Notes under the pieces: model-generated
Seen by the model: only the letters and a program-made list of their open reading frames with translations
Database searches by the model: none
Told to the model about the DNA's origin: nothing
Assembly (NCBI GenBank): GCA_028641055.1
Contig: CM054060.1
Span: forward strand, 237,054,833-237,118,832
Source: Alopecurus myosuroides
Lineage: Eukaryota; Streptophyta; Magnoliopsida; Poales; Poaceae
Length of the DNA stretch: 64,000 bases
Reading direction: 5' to 3'
Made by a program: the position numbers and the translations under genes
Shown: piece after piece, positions 43,701 to 53,192 of the stretch
How the letters are laid out: every line of letters begins with the position of its first letter
How positions within the stretch are numbered: position 1 is the stretch's first letter

Positions 43701-44418
43701 AGGTCGGTTGCTGCCGCTCATTTGACCACGTGTATCTTCTGCCGTTGAGATACACCTCCTTGAGTTCAAGAGCTGCAAGGGCACGGCGAAAACGGCCCAT
43801 CATCGGTCTATGCACAGTGCCCTGGTTCTTATCCTCCGGGCTAGTGATGAGATTAAAGTCACCGGCAACCACCCACGGGCCGGCATGCAAATCCCGAATA
43901 TCGGCTAGCTCTTTCAAGAACTCACACTTCTCCTCCACGGTTTGGGGCCCATAGACCCCTGCAAACCACCAGTCCTGCTCACCCTCAATCGATACACTCG
44001 CTGTGAGGGCATTCCTTGACAGATGGGGGTTTGAGATCTTGACAAAAGCCGATTGCCACGCCAGGAGGATACCCCCTCGGGTACCGTTCGCAGGCAGAAA
44101 GTAGAACTCATCGAAGGCCGGTCCCAGACACTCTCGGACCACAACCTGCGTTACCACCTCCATTTTGGTTTCCTGGAGACAGACCACTTTGGCTCCCAAA
44201 GGAGACAACACCTGGAAAATGGCAGCCCGACGGGCAGGCGAGTTCAATCCACGCGCGTTCCAGATGGCAAAAACAAGATCAAGCTCCATTAAACAACTAG
44301 AAAAGTCTCTCTTACAGTCCACAGGCAAGGATCTAAGGCAAGCCCGTACAACTCCACGCCCTAAACTAGGCACTCCACTGGAAGATCCTCTGACGCTGGA
44401 AGCGCCTCCGGCTGCCAC
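40729..44418 (-). CDS. LINE ORF2: endonuclease and reverse transcriptase (1229 aa)
   Basis: The protein nicks target DNA and copies its own RNA from the nick. An AP-type endonuclease spans about residues 47-280 (N54 in WNARG, E83 in QETK, D187 and N189 in GDFN, D270 and H271 in SDHCP). The reverse transcriptase spans about 480-780, with CPGPDGF, LKLDITKAFD (D627), RRGLRQGDPLSP and YADD (D732, D733). A zinc-binding RT-associated domain is near the C-terminus (CPLCDQQGEDIDHLLLGC). There is no RNase H domain, unlike the LINE at 50640-57396. The ATG at 44418 overlaps ORF1 by 58 bases in another frame, and the endonuclease begins some 45 residues in, so the exact start is uncertain. The frame is unbroken. 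Confidence 0.93.
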   Translation of the reverse strand: MAAGGASSVRGSSSGVPSLGRGVVRACLRSLPVDCKRDFSSCLMELDLVFAIWNARGLNSPARRAAIFQVLSPLGAKVVCLQETKMEVVTQVVVRECLGPAFDEFYFLPANGTRGGILLAWQSAFVKISNPHLSRNALTASVSIEGEQDWWFAGVYGPQTVEEKCEFLKELADIRDLHAGPWVVAGDFNLITSPEDKNQGTVHRPMMGRFRRALAALELKEVYLNGRRYTWSNERQQPTLERLDRVFSTVDWDNNYPEAFLSAGSSGPSDHCPLILSLAPDLLMGRRFHFQSFWTKVDGFMEVVQEAWTSVQHETNPFKLLDNKLRATAKKLASWSSKVVGSIKLQILLANEVILRLDTAMELRPLSSEERALRKLLKGKLLGLASLERSLARQRSWISWLREGDACTKFFHSQASHRRRKNFIGHLIVDGERLSSHEDKAEALDEFYDNILGVEVERDFSLDLDFLQLPAIELHHLEACFTEEEVWNAIRSMPLDKCPGPDGFSNRFFVACWSIIKADVMSAFRSLDRRDLRGFGAVNHAYITLLPKKAGAEEPKDFRPISLIHGFAKLVAKVLACRIAPVLPQLVGVHQSAFVRGRCIHDNFMTVKETARKLHSSVTPAVLLKLDITKAFDTVSWPFLLEILRKLGFGDTLISIICALLSSASTSVLLNGWPGSKIWNRRGLRQGDPLSPQLFILVMEVLHLMIERATACGLLTRLARSGLSHRTPIYADDVVTFLRPTVRDFKAFGEILEIFGEASGLRANLEKCSAHLIRCGEQEAALVAQELQCPILPFPMRYLGLPLSLKKLSAAQLQYVVDSVAGHLPGWRASLLNKGGRLELVKTTLSAVSIFSMMSLDLPAKTLVDIDKILRGFLWKGRKEVHGGHCLVAWERVCMPKHLGGLGIPNLRVLNQALRARWLWLRRVDDSKPWKEFNIQVPNVVRQLFEAGTISLVGNGATTLFWTDNWLPAGRIKYVTPHLWKRIPKRALFDRNVREGVAGGWLQDIPLDLDERELRELLRLADLLSDVTLEEGVDDEFRWRWEADNKFSARSAYRARFEGSIGLAGTEQVWCSRAPNKCKFFMWLALRNRCWTADRLGRRGLPHPVACPLCDQQGEDIDHLLLGCVVARQVWSTLLHKWGMDLWIPNQQDKVSIWLPGRTARAVDRKDLWTAITLICWCLWRHRNGVVFEGQQPSVERVFSMIEAEAGMWCAAGLFRGSLRQVDKWRCRE

Positions 44419-47400
44419 CCAAAAAGGCCTAGGATCACGTCAATGTGTTTTTGCTGAAGCGGCTGCTCAAACAAACTGATGTACGCGCTAAGGGCCTCCT
44501 CCCCTATCACCTCGCCTTCCCTAGCGATTTTCAGACGGTGAATCAACTCCTTTTGCTGCCTCCGCACCGGAGTACCCGAAGTGAATTTTCCTTTCTGCCT
44601 GCTGCTACGGCGGACTGGTCCGGAGTGGATGCGCTTCGCCCTACTCCTTTTTGGTGGCCTGTGGAGGATGGGTGAGGGGGTCTTCAGACAGGCGGTACGA
44701 AAGGCCTCCACAGAGTCACAAGGCTCCACCGCCCCCGGGGTTACCACCTCCTCGATCTCAGGCAGCACCTCATCCAATCCCCTCGGGTTGTCAGGGGAGA
44801 GGTCCACGGCGAAATAGTCCAACACCGAGACTGGCGAGGCCGGCGCCCTGAGCGCCGCGTCTGTGTCAAGGCTCCACGTAGCTGAAACAGCACCACTCGA
44901 GACAGAAGAGAGCAAGCCAGCGGATGGGAGCAACATTTCTCCAATGTCCCTGCCAATCCTCTTCCTGAACTGAGTAACGGGCGGCGAAATTCCGTTCAAA
45001 ACTTGGGGCTGGTCCGTGCCGTGCACTGACCCCTGCGCCAGTTCTGCAGCTTTTCCTCCTCCTGCTGGCCCCACATCCTGATCTTGCTGGACAGAAGACT
45101 CTTTTTGGGACAATGGGACAGAAGTGGCCAGCGGGGGACTGCTTTTTGCTCCGGGATCTCCACCCGTGACAGGCAGACTGGCCTCAACGTCCACCTCCAC
45201 GCTCTGCTTTTCAGAGCCGGCCCCGCCTGGCCCAATCCAAGACCTTGTCAACTGATCCTGCTGTACCAACGCATGTGCTCCGTTTGAAATAAAGCCCGTG
45301 ATGCTGGCCTCTAGCAGCATGGGGTCCCAGCTGCCAGTCTGGGAGGGTCCATCACCTCCTGACAGCTGCAGCACATCAGCTGGCCACGATTCGTTGAATC
45401 GATCCACCCCCTGCATGGCCAACCGCTCTCCCTGACAAAAAGCGATCGGGCGGTTCCTTTCCTCTGCACTGGGCCCCGGACCTCCAGCCTTTGACTGAAC
45501 GGTTGACCGGTCCACGGCTCCCACTCGGGCCCGCGCGCACCCCGCCAACGGTGACGTGGCGTCGTCTTCCACCCTCGGCCAGGGCTGGACTCCCAGCGGG
45601 CAGAGAGGCGCGTACCGGCGTCGACCACCGCCATCTCGCCCGTCCGCTCCCTCACGGCGACGAGGGTCATCACCAGCACCCCCCGGATCGCGTGAATGGT
45701 ATCTCTTACGTGGTCCATCCTCCGGTGGCCGATGCTCGCGGGCGCCCCCATCTCCGCGACCATCCCGATCCTCGCCTCCACGATCCACGCCGGCGTGAGC
45801 ACTCCTAGGCGGCCCAGCCATGTCCTCGGACCTCACAAGCTGGATTTTGAGCACGTACCGCAACATGTGTTTCTCCAACGGAATCAAGGCCTCGAGAGGG
45901 AGAACCAGGCCGTCATCCTCCTCCATGAGATCCCCCGGCTCCTCGATCCACAGTTCCCGCACCGCGGACACGAGCTCGAGTTCGTCAGTCCATGCGTACA
46001 CCGTCATGGTTCGCATGTCCTCTCTGCTCGCAGTCGTAGTGCCCAACCTTTCCACCCAAGCAGTCGGGCCCAGCGCGACCCTCGCCGTCGTCGCGTTCCA
46101 AGCGTGCGCCGGCACCCCGGTGATCTCCACCACCACCCGGTAGCGCAACGGCACCCTCTCCGCATGCAACTGTCTATTCCACAGCGCAAGCCGGAGCGAG
46201 AACCCGTCCCCTTCCACGCTCTCCGCCGAGAGCACTTCGTCACGGACGCGCCGGCTCGAAAAGACGACGAGGAACTCGGCCGGCCAAAACCAGTGGACCG
46301 TGAAATTGTCGCCCGCACGAGGAACGCGCGCCTCGATCGCCTTCGCCACCTCCCGCAAGGACACCCTCGATCTGCTTCCAGAGCGGAATGCGACCAAAGC
46401 CCACCGCAGCGCGTGCTCCGCCGCGGCAACCTCATCGGAACGCGTGAGGAAAGCCCGAGATGGCCGCGTCAAGACCACACCGGAGTCCACAGGTGCCGCG
46501 CCCGCTCGCACCGGCGCACCACGGGAAGGCGCCTCGGGAGCTCGCGCCAGCTCGCCCCGGGAGCCCCGGCCCTCCGCGCGGGATGGCAGAGGCGGGAACT
46601 CAACGTCGTCGAGCCGCTCCGTCGCATGGCCCGCTTGCTCCACTCCTCGCCGTCCTAAGCCGGCCGCCGCGCGCCTGGCCACCTCAGGAGGGAAGACCGC
46701 CCCGCGCGCCGGAGGCCTCGAAGGCGCAGCTCTGGAACCCGCCGTACCTGGCTCCACCGGAGGTGAGGACGAGCGAGCGCGCCGCCCAAGCCGCTCCCGC
46801 ATCGGCGTCTGCCGTGCAACCGGCGCCTCCACGGCCCTGGGGCCCACCGCGTTTCGCTGCCCGAGCCGAGCACGCAAGTCGACCGGCGGCGCCCCATCCT
46901 TCTTGCAGTCCTTCGCGTGGTGGCCCGCCTGCTTACATCGGAGGCACACCGTCTCCCCGTCGCAATCTCTCGAGATGTGGCCCGGCTGCGTGCAGTTGAA
47001 GCAGCAGCCGGCGAGATCCCGCGGGAGGTCGTCGCGGATTTGGAGCGCCGGCAGCTGCTGCCCCCTCCTCAGACCTCCACCGCCACGAGCCCACTTACGC
47101 GGCGCCGGCCGAGAGTGGCCCGCGCCTCGCGAAGGCCCTCCACGCGCCAGGGGAGGCGCACCTCCTCGCACCAGCCCGTGCGCCGGAACGGGCGGCGGCG
47201 TGACCGCCCTGGAGGATACCGGCGCCGGCGAGTCCACGCGCATCAGCTCCGGCGGCGTGCCGCTCCTGAGCACGTCGCTGAAGGACCGGTAGGAGTCCGC
47301 GTCCTCATCATCGGAGTAGTCACCCCAACGCCTTGACTCACACGACGAAGTCCCCATCCTTGGCCGCTGCGGGCGCCCGAGCGGGGAGAAGGGGGGGGGA

Positions 47401-47468
47401 GGGGAGGGGCGGTGGCCGCCGGCGCGGGGGGGGGGGGGGGGGTGTACGCCGTTGCCGGAGTGGCACAC
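44361..47468 (-). CDS. LINE ORF1: Gag-like nucleic-acid-binding protein (up to 1035 aa)
   Basis: This is the RNA-binding partner of ORF2 in the L1 ribonucleoprotein. Two CCHC knuckles lie near residues 156-188 (CFNCTQPGHISRDC and CLRCKQAGHHAKDC). A DUF4283-like fold follows at roughly 350-500 (EFLVVFSSRRVRDEV, LPLRYR-type strand, ITGVPAHAW). The rest is proline- and arginine-rich and low in complexity. The first ATG (47468) is followed by a homopolymer C tract. The ATG at 47357 (residue 38) begins MGTSSCESRRWGDYSDDE, which looks more like a true start and avoids the tract. Having knuckles before the DUF4283-like fold is unusual compared with the LINE at 50640-57396. The frame is intact. Confidence 0.85.
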   Translation of the reverse strand: MCHSGNGVHPPPPPRAGGHRPSPPPPFSPLGRPQRPRMGTSSCESRRWGDYSDDEDADSYRSFSDVLRSGTPPELMRVDSPAPVSSRAVTPPPVPAHGLVRGGAPPLARGGPSRGAGHSRPAPRKWARGGGGLRRGQQLPALQIRDDLPRDLAGCCFNCTQPGHISRDCDGETVCLRCKQAGHHAKDCKKDGAPPVDLRARLGQRNAVGPRAVEAPVARQTPMRERLGRRARSSSPPVEPGTAGSRAAPSRPPARGAVFPPEVARRAAAGLGRRGVEQAGHATERLDDVEFPPLPSRAEGRGSRGELARAPEAPSRGAPVRAGAAPVDSGVVLTRPSRAFLTRSDEVAAAEHALRWALVAFRSGSRSRVSLREVAKAIEARVPRAGDNFTVHWFWPAEFLVVFSSRRVRDEVLSAESVEGDGFSLRLALWNRQLHAERVPLRYRVVVEITGVPAHAWNATTARVALGPTAWVERLGTTTASREDMRTMTVYAWTDELELVSAVRELWIEEPGDLMEEDDGLVLPLEALIPLEKHMLRYVLKIQLVRSEDMAGPPRSAHAGVDRGGEDRDGRGDGGAREHRPPEDGPRKRYHSRDPGGAGDDPRRREGADGRDGGGRRRYAPLCPLGVQPWPRVEDDATSPLAGCARARVGAVDRSTVQSKAGGPGPSAEERNRPIAFCQGERLAMQGVDRFNESWPADVLQLSGGDGPSQTGSWDPMLLEASITGFISNGAHALVQQDQLTRSWIGPGGAGSEKQSVEVDVEASLPVTGGDPGAKSSPPLATSVPLSQKESSVQQDQDVGPAGGGKAAELAQGSVHGTDQPQVLNGISPPVTQFRKRIGRDIGEMLLPSAGLLSSVSSGAVSATWSLDTDAALRAPASPVSVLDYFAVDLSPDNPRGLDEVLPEIEEVVTPGAVEPCDSVEAFRTACLKTPSPILHRPPKRSRAKRIHSGPVRRSSRQKGKFTSGTPVRRQQKELIHRLKIAREGEVIGEEALSAYISLFEQPLQQKHIDVILGLFGWQPEALPASEDLPVECLV
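47420..47442 (+). repeat. Homopolymer G run in the LINE 5' end
   Basis: A run of about 18 G residues is broken only at its edges. On the coding strand it is poly(C) and lies between the two possible ORF1 starts. Its length is likely to be unreliable in sequencing. Confidence 0.85.
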
Positions 47469-47538
47469 GGCGGGGGCGGGCTCTCACCTACCTACCTGCC
47501 TTGGTGATCGAATTAGGACATTAGGTCCAGACAATTGT

Positions 47539-49157
47539 ATTATTTCTTAAAAACAACATGTACCTACTCTCGAGTTTCTTGAGCGTGGAAATGACATGCA
47601 TAGTAGGCCACACTCTTTCTAGCACCAAGTCTGACGCAGACATACAAACACCACCACCGCCACGATGTCACCACTTATAATAACACATACTAAAAGTAGG
47701 AGTAGCGCGAAGCTTCAAGATTAACAAAATCACCACACATGTTTCAATATCAAGGGAAACAAAATGCGCTTAAATGAGACACCATAGCATCAAACTAGGT
47801 TTTGAACTTTGGTAGACCTATAGTACAGTCAAACTCCTCAGCATCCAACCAAAGGTTGGTTCTCGCCTCGGATTTTTATGCCTCGGGAAGCAATCGAATC
47901 CCCATATAATCAACATATATAGTATTCCATAAAGTAACAATATTGTAGAGCAAGAATCGACCCTATAAGTAATGGTTTTTTTTGAATCATGATGGTGGTT
48001 TAGAATTATTTGGAAGTTTCTCCTACTTGTTCTGCCCGCTGTAGAGTGCTAGTCGTCATCTTGAAACCCCTCATATTTACGAACTATCTAAGTTGGTTTT
48101 CAATACTCATTAGTGGAAAAATTCCTCATGCAGTTTTTAAGGTAGAATCGGCCAAGTTAGGCTAACCTAGTTAGATCTCATATGGTTAGCCCTCAAACTA
48201 GTTATATATGTATCTCACTCATAAATCCTAAACAAACTGTTTGACATAAGGGATATATCTTAAATGGCTTTTCATTACGATATCATTGCCTCTATATATA
48301 CTCAATCTTGGCACACCTAATGCAGTTTTATCTCTTTTTACCTCCCCGTGCACCCTCAATTTGTTATCCTTGATCCCGTGCGTCGCATGTACTTCCAGAC
48401 TCTAGCAACACTAGCACCTCCTCCGCCGCCGCTCCTCCCCTCCCGCCTAGTCTAGGGCTTTTTTTGTTGAACATCCTAGTCTAGGGCTTAAACCCTAGCA
48501 TGCAGGCACCCTCCTTCGCAAAGCAGAATGACATCATCATCTCCCGTGGTAGAGGCTTTGACCGTTGATACTTGGCTGCACAACTGTGGTTCTATGCGAC
48601 TTTACTGTCCTTCCGCACCACCGCTTTAGGTTTGGGACCCGAGAAAAGATGTTAATATTTTTTTTTGTATAAACTAGATCGAAGTTTACAAAGTTTGTTA
48701 TACAAAGAAAACCGCTATATTTGTTGGACGGAGAGTATTTCAGAAAATATGAGAGCAAAACTTTCAAAAGTCAACATATAACAACCGTATAAAGTAAGAG
48801 CGTAGAGATAGGAAGACCAACAAAAATATCATAGGGCCATAGATTAACAAGGACAAACAATCAACTGGCATAATTACCATGGATCCACGTAACGCTGGAT
48901 GAACATACGTCATCTTATTGGAGGCATGCAGCTTCAGCCACCTAGAAGAGCATGGCATAATTTTTTGCCTGTTGTAGTTTACTCCCTGAATCGACTAGTC
49001 CGGAAGAATACGATGGAAAAGAATGTGGACAGTATAGGTCCGTGAGATTTTTGAGTGAAACTTACCGAGACGGACGGAAATTTAACTAAAAAACTGTGAA
49101 GCAAGCACAATTTTAGGCCTTTGGTGGATTTTTTTTTCTAGACAAGTAAACACATCT
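47539..49157. other. Unassigned stretch between two elements
   Basis: I see no recognisable gene. CCTAGTCTAGGGCTT occurs twice (about 48448 and 48474). A TTGGACGGAGAGTAT end near 48723 resembles a decayed Stowaway terminus, without a partner that I can find. Confidence 0.45.
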
Positions 49158-50601
49158 TCTACGGGGCTGCTCAAACCACGGACAAACCACGGACAAATCC
49201 GTCCGTTTGAGCAGCGGTCAGGTAGGGGAGGACACGACAAAATTAGGATACGCCCTACAGGGCCGCTTACTTAGGGGATGGGGGCCACAAACAGCCAATT
49301 TACATTCAAAAAAAAACCTAAACCCTAACTAGGCCGGCCAACGCTCGCCGGAGCTACTCGTCCTCGTCGTCAAGGATGATGTAGTCCGGCTCCTGGAAGA
49401 GGTGGCCCGGCAGGCCCGAGGGACGAGGCGGCGTGGCCGGCTGGGCGGGGGGCGGTGACGCCCCGGCAGCTCCTAGGGTGGCCCTGTCCACTCACAGGTC
49501 ACGCCGACAAGGGGCCGGAACCACCTTGGACAGCGGCGCAGCGCTCCTCCACCTCCTCCTGGGCCGCGAGCCTGGCCTCCTCCGCCGCCAGGGCCGCCGC
49601 CCGCGCTAGGGCCTTCTCCGCCGCCTGCGTAGCCTTCGCCGCTGCCATGGCTGCCAGGGCCGCGGCCATCTCGCGCTCCTCCTCCTCTTTGTGCGCCCTG
49701 ACCTCCATGGCCGAGTCGTGGAGGGTCGCACCCAGGCCATCCCACATGACCTCGTCGGGGACGGCCTCCTCCTCCTCCTTCACCGGCCCGCGCACAGGGC
49801 TGCCGATGCGCGGCGACCCTGGAGCCGCTCGGCGACCGCGGCGGCGGGGGAGGTCTGCAGGCGGGGGCTGGGGGGCCGCGCGCTGCGCGGGCACCAAAGT
49901 AGGCCCGCCGACGGAGGTCGTCCTCGTCGGCGAACCACGTGTCCCAGTGGGGACTATACAGCACGAATGCTGCATGCATTCGCAGGTCCTCGGGGAGCAC
50001 CTCCCGACGGCGGAGGATCTCGTTCTCCCGCTCGAGTCCCTCCTTGAGGAATGGCGGCACCGGGATCCTCTCAGGGTTGAGATGCCACCCGTTCGCGAGG
50101 TGGACGTCCGGCCATGGCACTAGGAACGTGTTCTCCCAGTACCACTGGCACTTGGTCGCATTGAGGTACGTACGCCAGCGCACGCGCTGGTCGTCCTCGT
50201 CCTCGTCATCCGCGCCGGCCGGTGGCGCGAGTTGGAAAGGGGAGGTGGCGGGGGAGGGGCGTGGGGGTGGAGGGGCGCGGCGGCTCGAGGACCCGGCCTT
50301 CTTGTTGTTCTTCTCGCCCCCTAGCCACCAGCGGCGGGGCATCGTGGCGGTGGGGAGAGCGGCAACGACGCTTGGTTTTTGAGGGACGGTGGTGAGAGAA
50401 GGACTGGAGCCAGAAAGCGGGAGAAGTGGGGGCGGCGTGTGGGGACGGGAGGGACGCGTGGCAAGTATATAGGGTGGGACGGGCAGCCGAACGGGCGCCC
50501 GCGTGGTGTCCGCGACCGCTAAAATTCCGACCAAATTTGGGCCGGTTTTCAGCAGGCCCGGACAAAAACGGCCGCGGCCGCGAGATGAGCAGCGCCGTAG
50601 A
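49158..50601 (-). mobile_element. TIR-bounded DNA element with subterminal palindrome, 1.44 kb
   Basis: The termini TCTACGGGGCTGCTCA (left) and TCTACGGCGCTGCTCA (right, inverted) match at 15 of 16 bases. Just inside the left end, GCTGCTCAAAC (49166-49176) and GTTTGAGCAGC (49205-49215) form a second palindrome. No target duplication is visible, so the superfamily is unresolved. It carries one gene relic on the minus strand. Confidence 0.6.
49499..50342 (-). pseudogene. Repetitive grass gene relic in the TIR element (PRRWW...DVHLANGWHLNP protein)
   Basis: The start MPRRWWLGGEKNNKKAG (ATG at 50342) leads into a proline- and arginine-rich segment. A conserved block follows with WPDVHLANGWHLNPERIPVP and HWDTWFADEDDLRRRAYF. 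A frameshift near 49880-49790 moves the C-terminus to another frame, which encodes VKEEEEAVPDEVMWDGLGA and an alanine/glutamate-rich helix (EEEREMAAALAAMAAA, EKALARAAALAAEEARL) ending at 49499. I recall this architecture as a highly repeated hypothetical protein of Triticeae. I know of no demonstrated function. The TIRs around it suggest that it travels with a DNA transposon. Confidence 0.55.
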
Positions 50602-50849
50602 GGCTTGCTTTTCGGCATGGCTGCTAAAATCAGGATTGTGGCTGTGTTACCAAAAGGTAACCCGTTATGTCGCGAGCGTGGTCAACGCCGCCATCGGCGG
50701 CGGAGGACATACTGGCCGGCACCGGCCGTGCGGCCAAGACAACCGACGGCCCGGAACTCCGGGCGCGTCCTAGCTACAGCCAAGCCTCTCTCCCGGGAGG
50801 AGGACTCTTGGACTGTGTAGACTTCCGTCAACGCATACACACGATAGCC

Positions 50850-51440
50850 ATGAAAGCCAAAACCAAGATCCGGTCAAGGGAAGACCTGCTGATAAAGGAA
50901 GGAGGCGGGGGGCACCTGAGGCCGGAGATCGCCGCGTTGAGGAAAGAATCCTTCGCGATATTGAAGGAAAAATGGAGTGAGCAAATCCTTCCGGGGAAGG
51001 TAATCACGAATTTCTCTGATCCCGCTCTATATTCAGAAGATATTCAGTTAGTTGTAAAGGGAAAGGGGGCAGAGGAAATCATGGAATCTGGCCATCGCCA
51101 AGATCCCAAAAATTCTGGGTTGTGTATAGCGTCAATTACTTCTAGAATTGGGAAACAAAATCATCTGTCTGATATGTATCACAGTGAATCAATTGACTCA
51201 ACGACCAGTACAGAGAAAGAAATCGCTATTCCTCGAAATTTGGGTCGCCGTTATGCAGGGACTTTGTTTTCTGATCTGATGCGATTGATCAAATCAGTGG
51301 GCATACTGGATGAGGATTCAAAAGGAAGGAAATTATCTGTTCCAATATTACAGATTTTGGCATTAGGTACAGGCGGCCCTGGATATATATCAGACAAGGG
51401 GGTGGAGGCTATTCACATCAATTTAAATCATACACACTGA
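50850..51440 (+). CDS. Upstream ORF of the LINE, unknown protein (197 aa)
   Basis: From ATG 50850 the frame encodes a charged, helix-prone protein (MKAKTKIRSREDLLIKEGGG, IAALRKESFAILKEKWSEQI). The same frame extends upstream to 50667. I recognise no domain. It lies inside the TSD boundaries and before the Gag-like ORF, so it is either an N-terminal portion of ORF1 separated by a frameshift or an extra ORF of this lineage. It stops at TGA 51438-51440. Confidence 0.4.
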   Translation: MKAKTKIRSREDLLIKEGGGGHLRPEIAALRKESFAILKEKWSEQILPGKVITNFSDPALYSEDIQLVVKGKGAEEIMESGHRQDPKNSGLCIASITSRIGKQNHLSDMYHSESIDSTTSTEKEIAIPRNLGRRYAGTLFSDLMRLIKSVGILDEDSKGRKLSVPILQILALGTGGPGYISDKGVEAIHINLNHTH

Positions 51441-51457
51441 TACCACCCGAGAATACC

Positions 51458-53192
51458 ATGGACAAGATGAGGGAGATTGCCGATGGGAAGAAGAAGGTTG
51501 TAGAGGAGCATAGTGGTGCAGGGGAAAACACTACCCCTCCTGCCCGCCGTGTGTTTGAAAGACCGGCTGTTGTGCGTGTTGATGCTCTGCATGGTGTTGC
51601 TGGGAGCGCAACAGCCCCTGAGAAGAAGAAGTTCATGGCATCGGCTATTGCTGCCGGGGCCGGGAAGAAGGAGGCCGCAGGCAAGGCTGCGACAGGAAGG
51701 AAGCTGAAGATGGAGATGTCCTGGTGGTGGATTTTGAGGAGGCAAGAAAGGAGATGAAAAATCCATGGATCATTGTGGGTAGATACAACTCGGTAAGAAT
51801 GTTCAATACTGCTGGTATGTTCACTCGTCTGCGTCAAATTTGGCAGCTGCATGGTGGGATGGAGGAGAAGGGGATAGGAGAGAAGAGGTTCCTGATTGTA
51901 CTGGAGCGTGAAGGTGACTACAACCACATTCTGAAAGGAGGGCCGTGGCTGTACCAGAATGATGCCTTCCTCGTCGCAAAGTATGATGGTATGTCACCAG
52001 CCCGAGAGGTGCCAATCAACATTCTGCAAATCTGGGTGAGAATTCTCGACCTCCCCATGTCTATGATGACTCAAAAATGGGGGAAGGCTTTGGGAGAGAA
52101 GTTTCTGGGTCACGTCCGGGAGGTCGGGAAAGATAATAGAGGCCATGTCTGGGCCTCTTTTCTGAGGATCCGAGTTGAGCACGATGTCCGTAACCCCATC
52201 AAGCGTTGGATCCCAATTGTTGGTAAGGATGAAAGTAAGCCTAGACGTTTTGAGGTGAAGTACGAAGGTGCACCACATTTTTGCTTTTTCTGTGGAATTT
52301 TTGGACACAATGAGAGGTCATGTCTGCTGCCAGAAGAGGAGAAGTATGTCAGGTACTGCGAGGAACAGCGGGCCTCACAGTTTCGGCGGTTCGAGCACCG
52401 CAGCTACTATGTCCCAGCGGAAGACAAGAAGATAAGAAGGAGTCTGCACTACTCGCCGGGGAGCTCAGGCTGGAAGCTGGCCCCGGAGTCTGGGACGCTG
52501 GGTACTATAGCCTTAGAAGATCACCATGCACGTGAGCATGATACTGAAGCTGAAACAGAGGAGGAGGTGCAGGCAGTCCCGGCGTTGATCCATGATGCGT
52601 TGGCTGCAGCCGCACTAACCTCTCTGTCATTGATGATGCGAAACAAGCTGCTGTTACTGATGAACAGGTGACCAATGCAAGTGAAGCTGTAAAGAAGAAG
52701 ATTCATGGGCAGAGAAGGTGCAAGCTGGACAAGTCGAAGAGGAATGTTGGCATGCATCGTGCTGGTGGTACGCTAGCGCGGGAGGCGCCGGGAACCGCCT
52801 GCAAGCGGAGGGTCTTTAGCGTGCCTCCTATTCTGGAGTGCCTCAGGGAGGATGGGAGTCTTTATGCTGAACTGAAGGGCGGTGCTGCACACACAGCCTC
52901 GGCTTTCATGAAGAAGAAGAATCAGGTGTTGGGCAAACGCCTAGCCTCGGAAGATACAAGTATGGAAGATGGAAGCCAGAGCTTCATCATTCGTATGAGG
53001 GGAGGCAGTGACAAGAGAACAAAGGGACTGGGTGAAGCTAGCCAGGAGGTGCAGCAAGAGGGTGCAGAGGTGCAGCAAAGGGTCGCTGATGTGAATCAAG
53101 AAGGCGTTGATGGGGTGGATGAGGAGGCAACCAGCCAGGGGGCCGCTGGTCAACTGACAGGCGCGAAGGATCGCGCCTGTCAGGATCCATGA
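51458..53192 (+). pseudogene. LINE ORF1: DUF4283-like and CCHC Gag protein, frameshifted
   Basis: An alanine/lysine-rich N-terminus (51458 on) shifts frame near 51710. The next part holds the conserved Gag fold (NPWIIVGRYNSVRMFNTAG, FLIVLEREGDYNHILKGGPW, PINILQIWVRILDLP) and a CCHC knuckle (CFFCGIFGHNERSC, about 52289-52330). A second frameshift near 52615 leads to the acidic and glutamine-rich tail (SQEVQQEGAEVQQRVADV) that ends at TGA 53190-53192. The protein would bind LINE RNA. Its stop overlaps the ORF2 start as ATGA. Confidence 0.75.

Larger units (their letters stand above)
40609..47527 (-). mobile_element. Full-length L1-type LINE, 6.9 kb, 11-bp TSD
   Basis: The flanks carry CAGACAATTGT at 40598-40608 and 47528-47538. 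On the minus strand the order is a short 5' UTR, ORF1 (47468-44361), ORF2 (44418-40729), a 120-base 3' UTR, a stem-loop and a poly(A) tail (T run at 40608-40617). Both ORFs are open, and a clean TSD marks a complete copy. It may be active or only recently silenced. Confidence 0.93.

Noticed and set aside
45491..47292. Long plus-strand ORFs (up to 330 codons) opposite LINE ORF1
   Set aside because: They are antisense shadows of a GC-rich coding region. Motifs and gene order support the minus-strand frame.
48660..48740. Possible Stowaway end near TTGGACGGAGAGTAT
   Set aside because: There is no matching opposite terminus or TA duplication at a plausible distance.
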